Origin: Fusobacteriales bacterium
Lineage (GTDB): Bacteria > Fusobacteriota > Fusobacteriia > Fusobacteriales > Leptotrichiaceae
Assembly (NCBI GenBank): GCA_031285605.1
Contig: JAITVW010000225.1
Span: forward strand, 1 to 14,718
Length of the DNA stretch: 14,718 bases
Reading direction: 5' to 3'
The notes below the pieces were generated by a model. The model was not told where the DNA came from. It did no database searches and saw nothing but the letters and a program-made list of their open reading frames with translations. The translations under genes and the position numbers were made by a program. Within the stretch, counting starts at the first letter, position 1. Every line of letters begins with the position of its first letter. Positions 14,570 through 14,718 of the stretch are shown here, in pieces.

Positions 14570-14598
14570 ATTATATCAGGAAACCTAAAATATGTTAA
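14570..14598 (-). promoter_or_regulatory. Promoter of the lipocalin-like gene and gmhB
   Basis: On the minus strand, -35 TTAACA (14593-14598), a 17-base spacer and a perfect -10 TATAAT (14570-14575) preceded by TGA, an extended -10. It starts right after the tRNA terminator. Confidence 0.8.
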
Positions 14599-14599
14599 G

Positions 14600-14623
14600 A
14601 AAAAAACCCTATTAAGAAATAGG
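14600..14623 (-). terminator. Terminator of the tRNA-Asn transcript
   Basis: On the minus strand CCTATT (14618-14623) pairs with AATAGG (14608-14613) around TCTT, followed by G and seven T (14600-14606). It lies nine bases past the tRNA 3' end. Confidence 0.85.
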
Positions 14624-14631
14624 AAAAGAAA

Positions 14632-14708
14632 TGGCGTCCCTGGCAGGACTCGAACCTGCGACCCTTTGATTAACAGTCAAATGCTCTAACCAACTGAGCT
14701 ACAGAGAC
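14632..14708 (-). tRNA. tRNA-Asn (anticodon GTT)
   Basis: A complete cloverleaf on the minus strand: acceptor stem GTCTCTG/CAGGGAC (one G-U pair), D stem GCTC/GAGC, anticodon stem TTTGA/TCAAA with loop CTGTTAA and anticodon GTT, variable loop GGGTC, T stem GCAGG/CCTGC with TTCGAGT, then discriminator G and an encoded CCA. Its promoter, or further tRNAs upstream, would lie beyond the right edge. Confidence 0.98.
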
Positions 14709-14718
14709 ATATAATTAA

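Noticed and set aside
1..14718. Search for mobile elements, CRISPR arrays, toxin-antitoxin, defence genes or prophage edges, including integration at the tRNA-Asn
   Set aside because: No direct repeats, transposase, integrase or phage-like genes are seen. The tRNA is intact with its own terminator, and no partial 3' copy of it was noticed in the window.

Overview
The window reads as a stretch of chromosomal core genome from a strongly AT-rich bacterium. The protein sequences and the AT-rich spacers with strong TATAAT-type promoters suggest a member of the Fusobacteriota, perhaps Leptotrichiaceae (Sebaldella/Leptotrichia-like). That placement is an inference from sequence feel, not from a search. 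Nearly all genes lie on the minus strand. Only the cysteine genes at the left edge are on the plus strand.

Layout, left to right. (1) 1-1271, plus strand: the 3' part of cysK and a downstream cysE, which together make cysteine from serine. They end at a hairpin flanked by A and T runs that can serve both strands. (2) 1277-3028, minus strand: the rpsF-ssb-rpsR operon (S6, SSB, S18) with a small lipoprotein gene at its end. It is read from a clear promoter at 3000-3028 and has a structured leader. (3) 3140-13359, minus strand: a division and cell wall (dcw) cluster in transcription order murF-mraY-murD-ftsW-murG-murC-murB-ftsQ-ftsZ. It starts at an extended -10 promoter just upstream of murF and ends at a terminator after ftsZ. 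Two further promoter-like sites sit between murB and ftsQ. (4) 13360-13542: an AT-rich spacer with several hairpins, including the terminator of the next operon. (5) 13543-14598, minus strand: a two-gene operon of a small lipocalin-like protein (tentative) and a GmhB-type heptose bisphosphate phosphatase, with its own promoter. (6) 14600-14708, minus strand: a tRNA-Asn with its terminator.

The dcw genes cover the cytoplasmic and membrane steps of peptidoglycan precursor synthesis: MurB, MurC, MurD and MurF build UDP-MurNAc-pentapeptide, MraY and MurG make lipid I and lipid II. They also supply the septal polymerase FtsW, the divisome protein FtsQ and the FtsZ ring. murE, ftsI, ftsL, mraZ, rsmH, ddl and ftsA are not in this window, and ftsQ directly overlaps ftsZ, leaving no room for ftsA in its usual place.

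I found no mobile element, CRISPR array, toxin-antitoxin pair or defence locus. No clearly new biological system is visible. The points most worth a second look are the apparent ATT start codon of cysE, the missing ftsA, the unassigned small protein co-translated with gmhB, and several candidate RNA structures in leaders and spacers.
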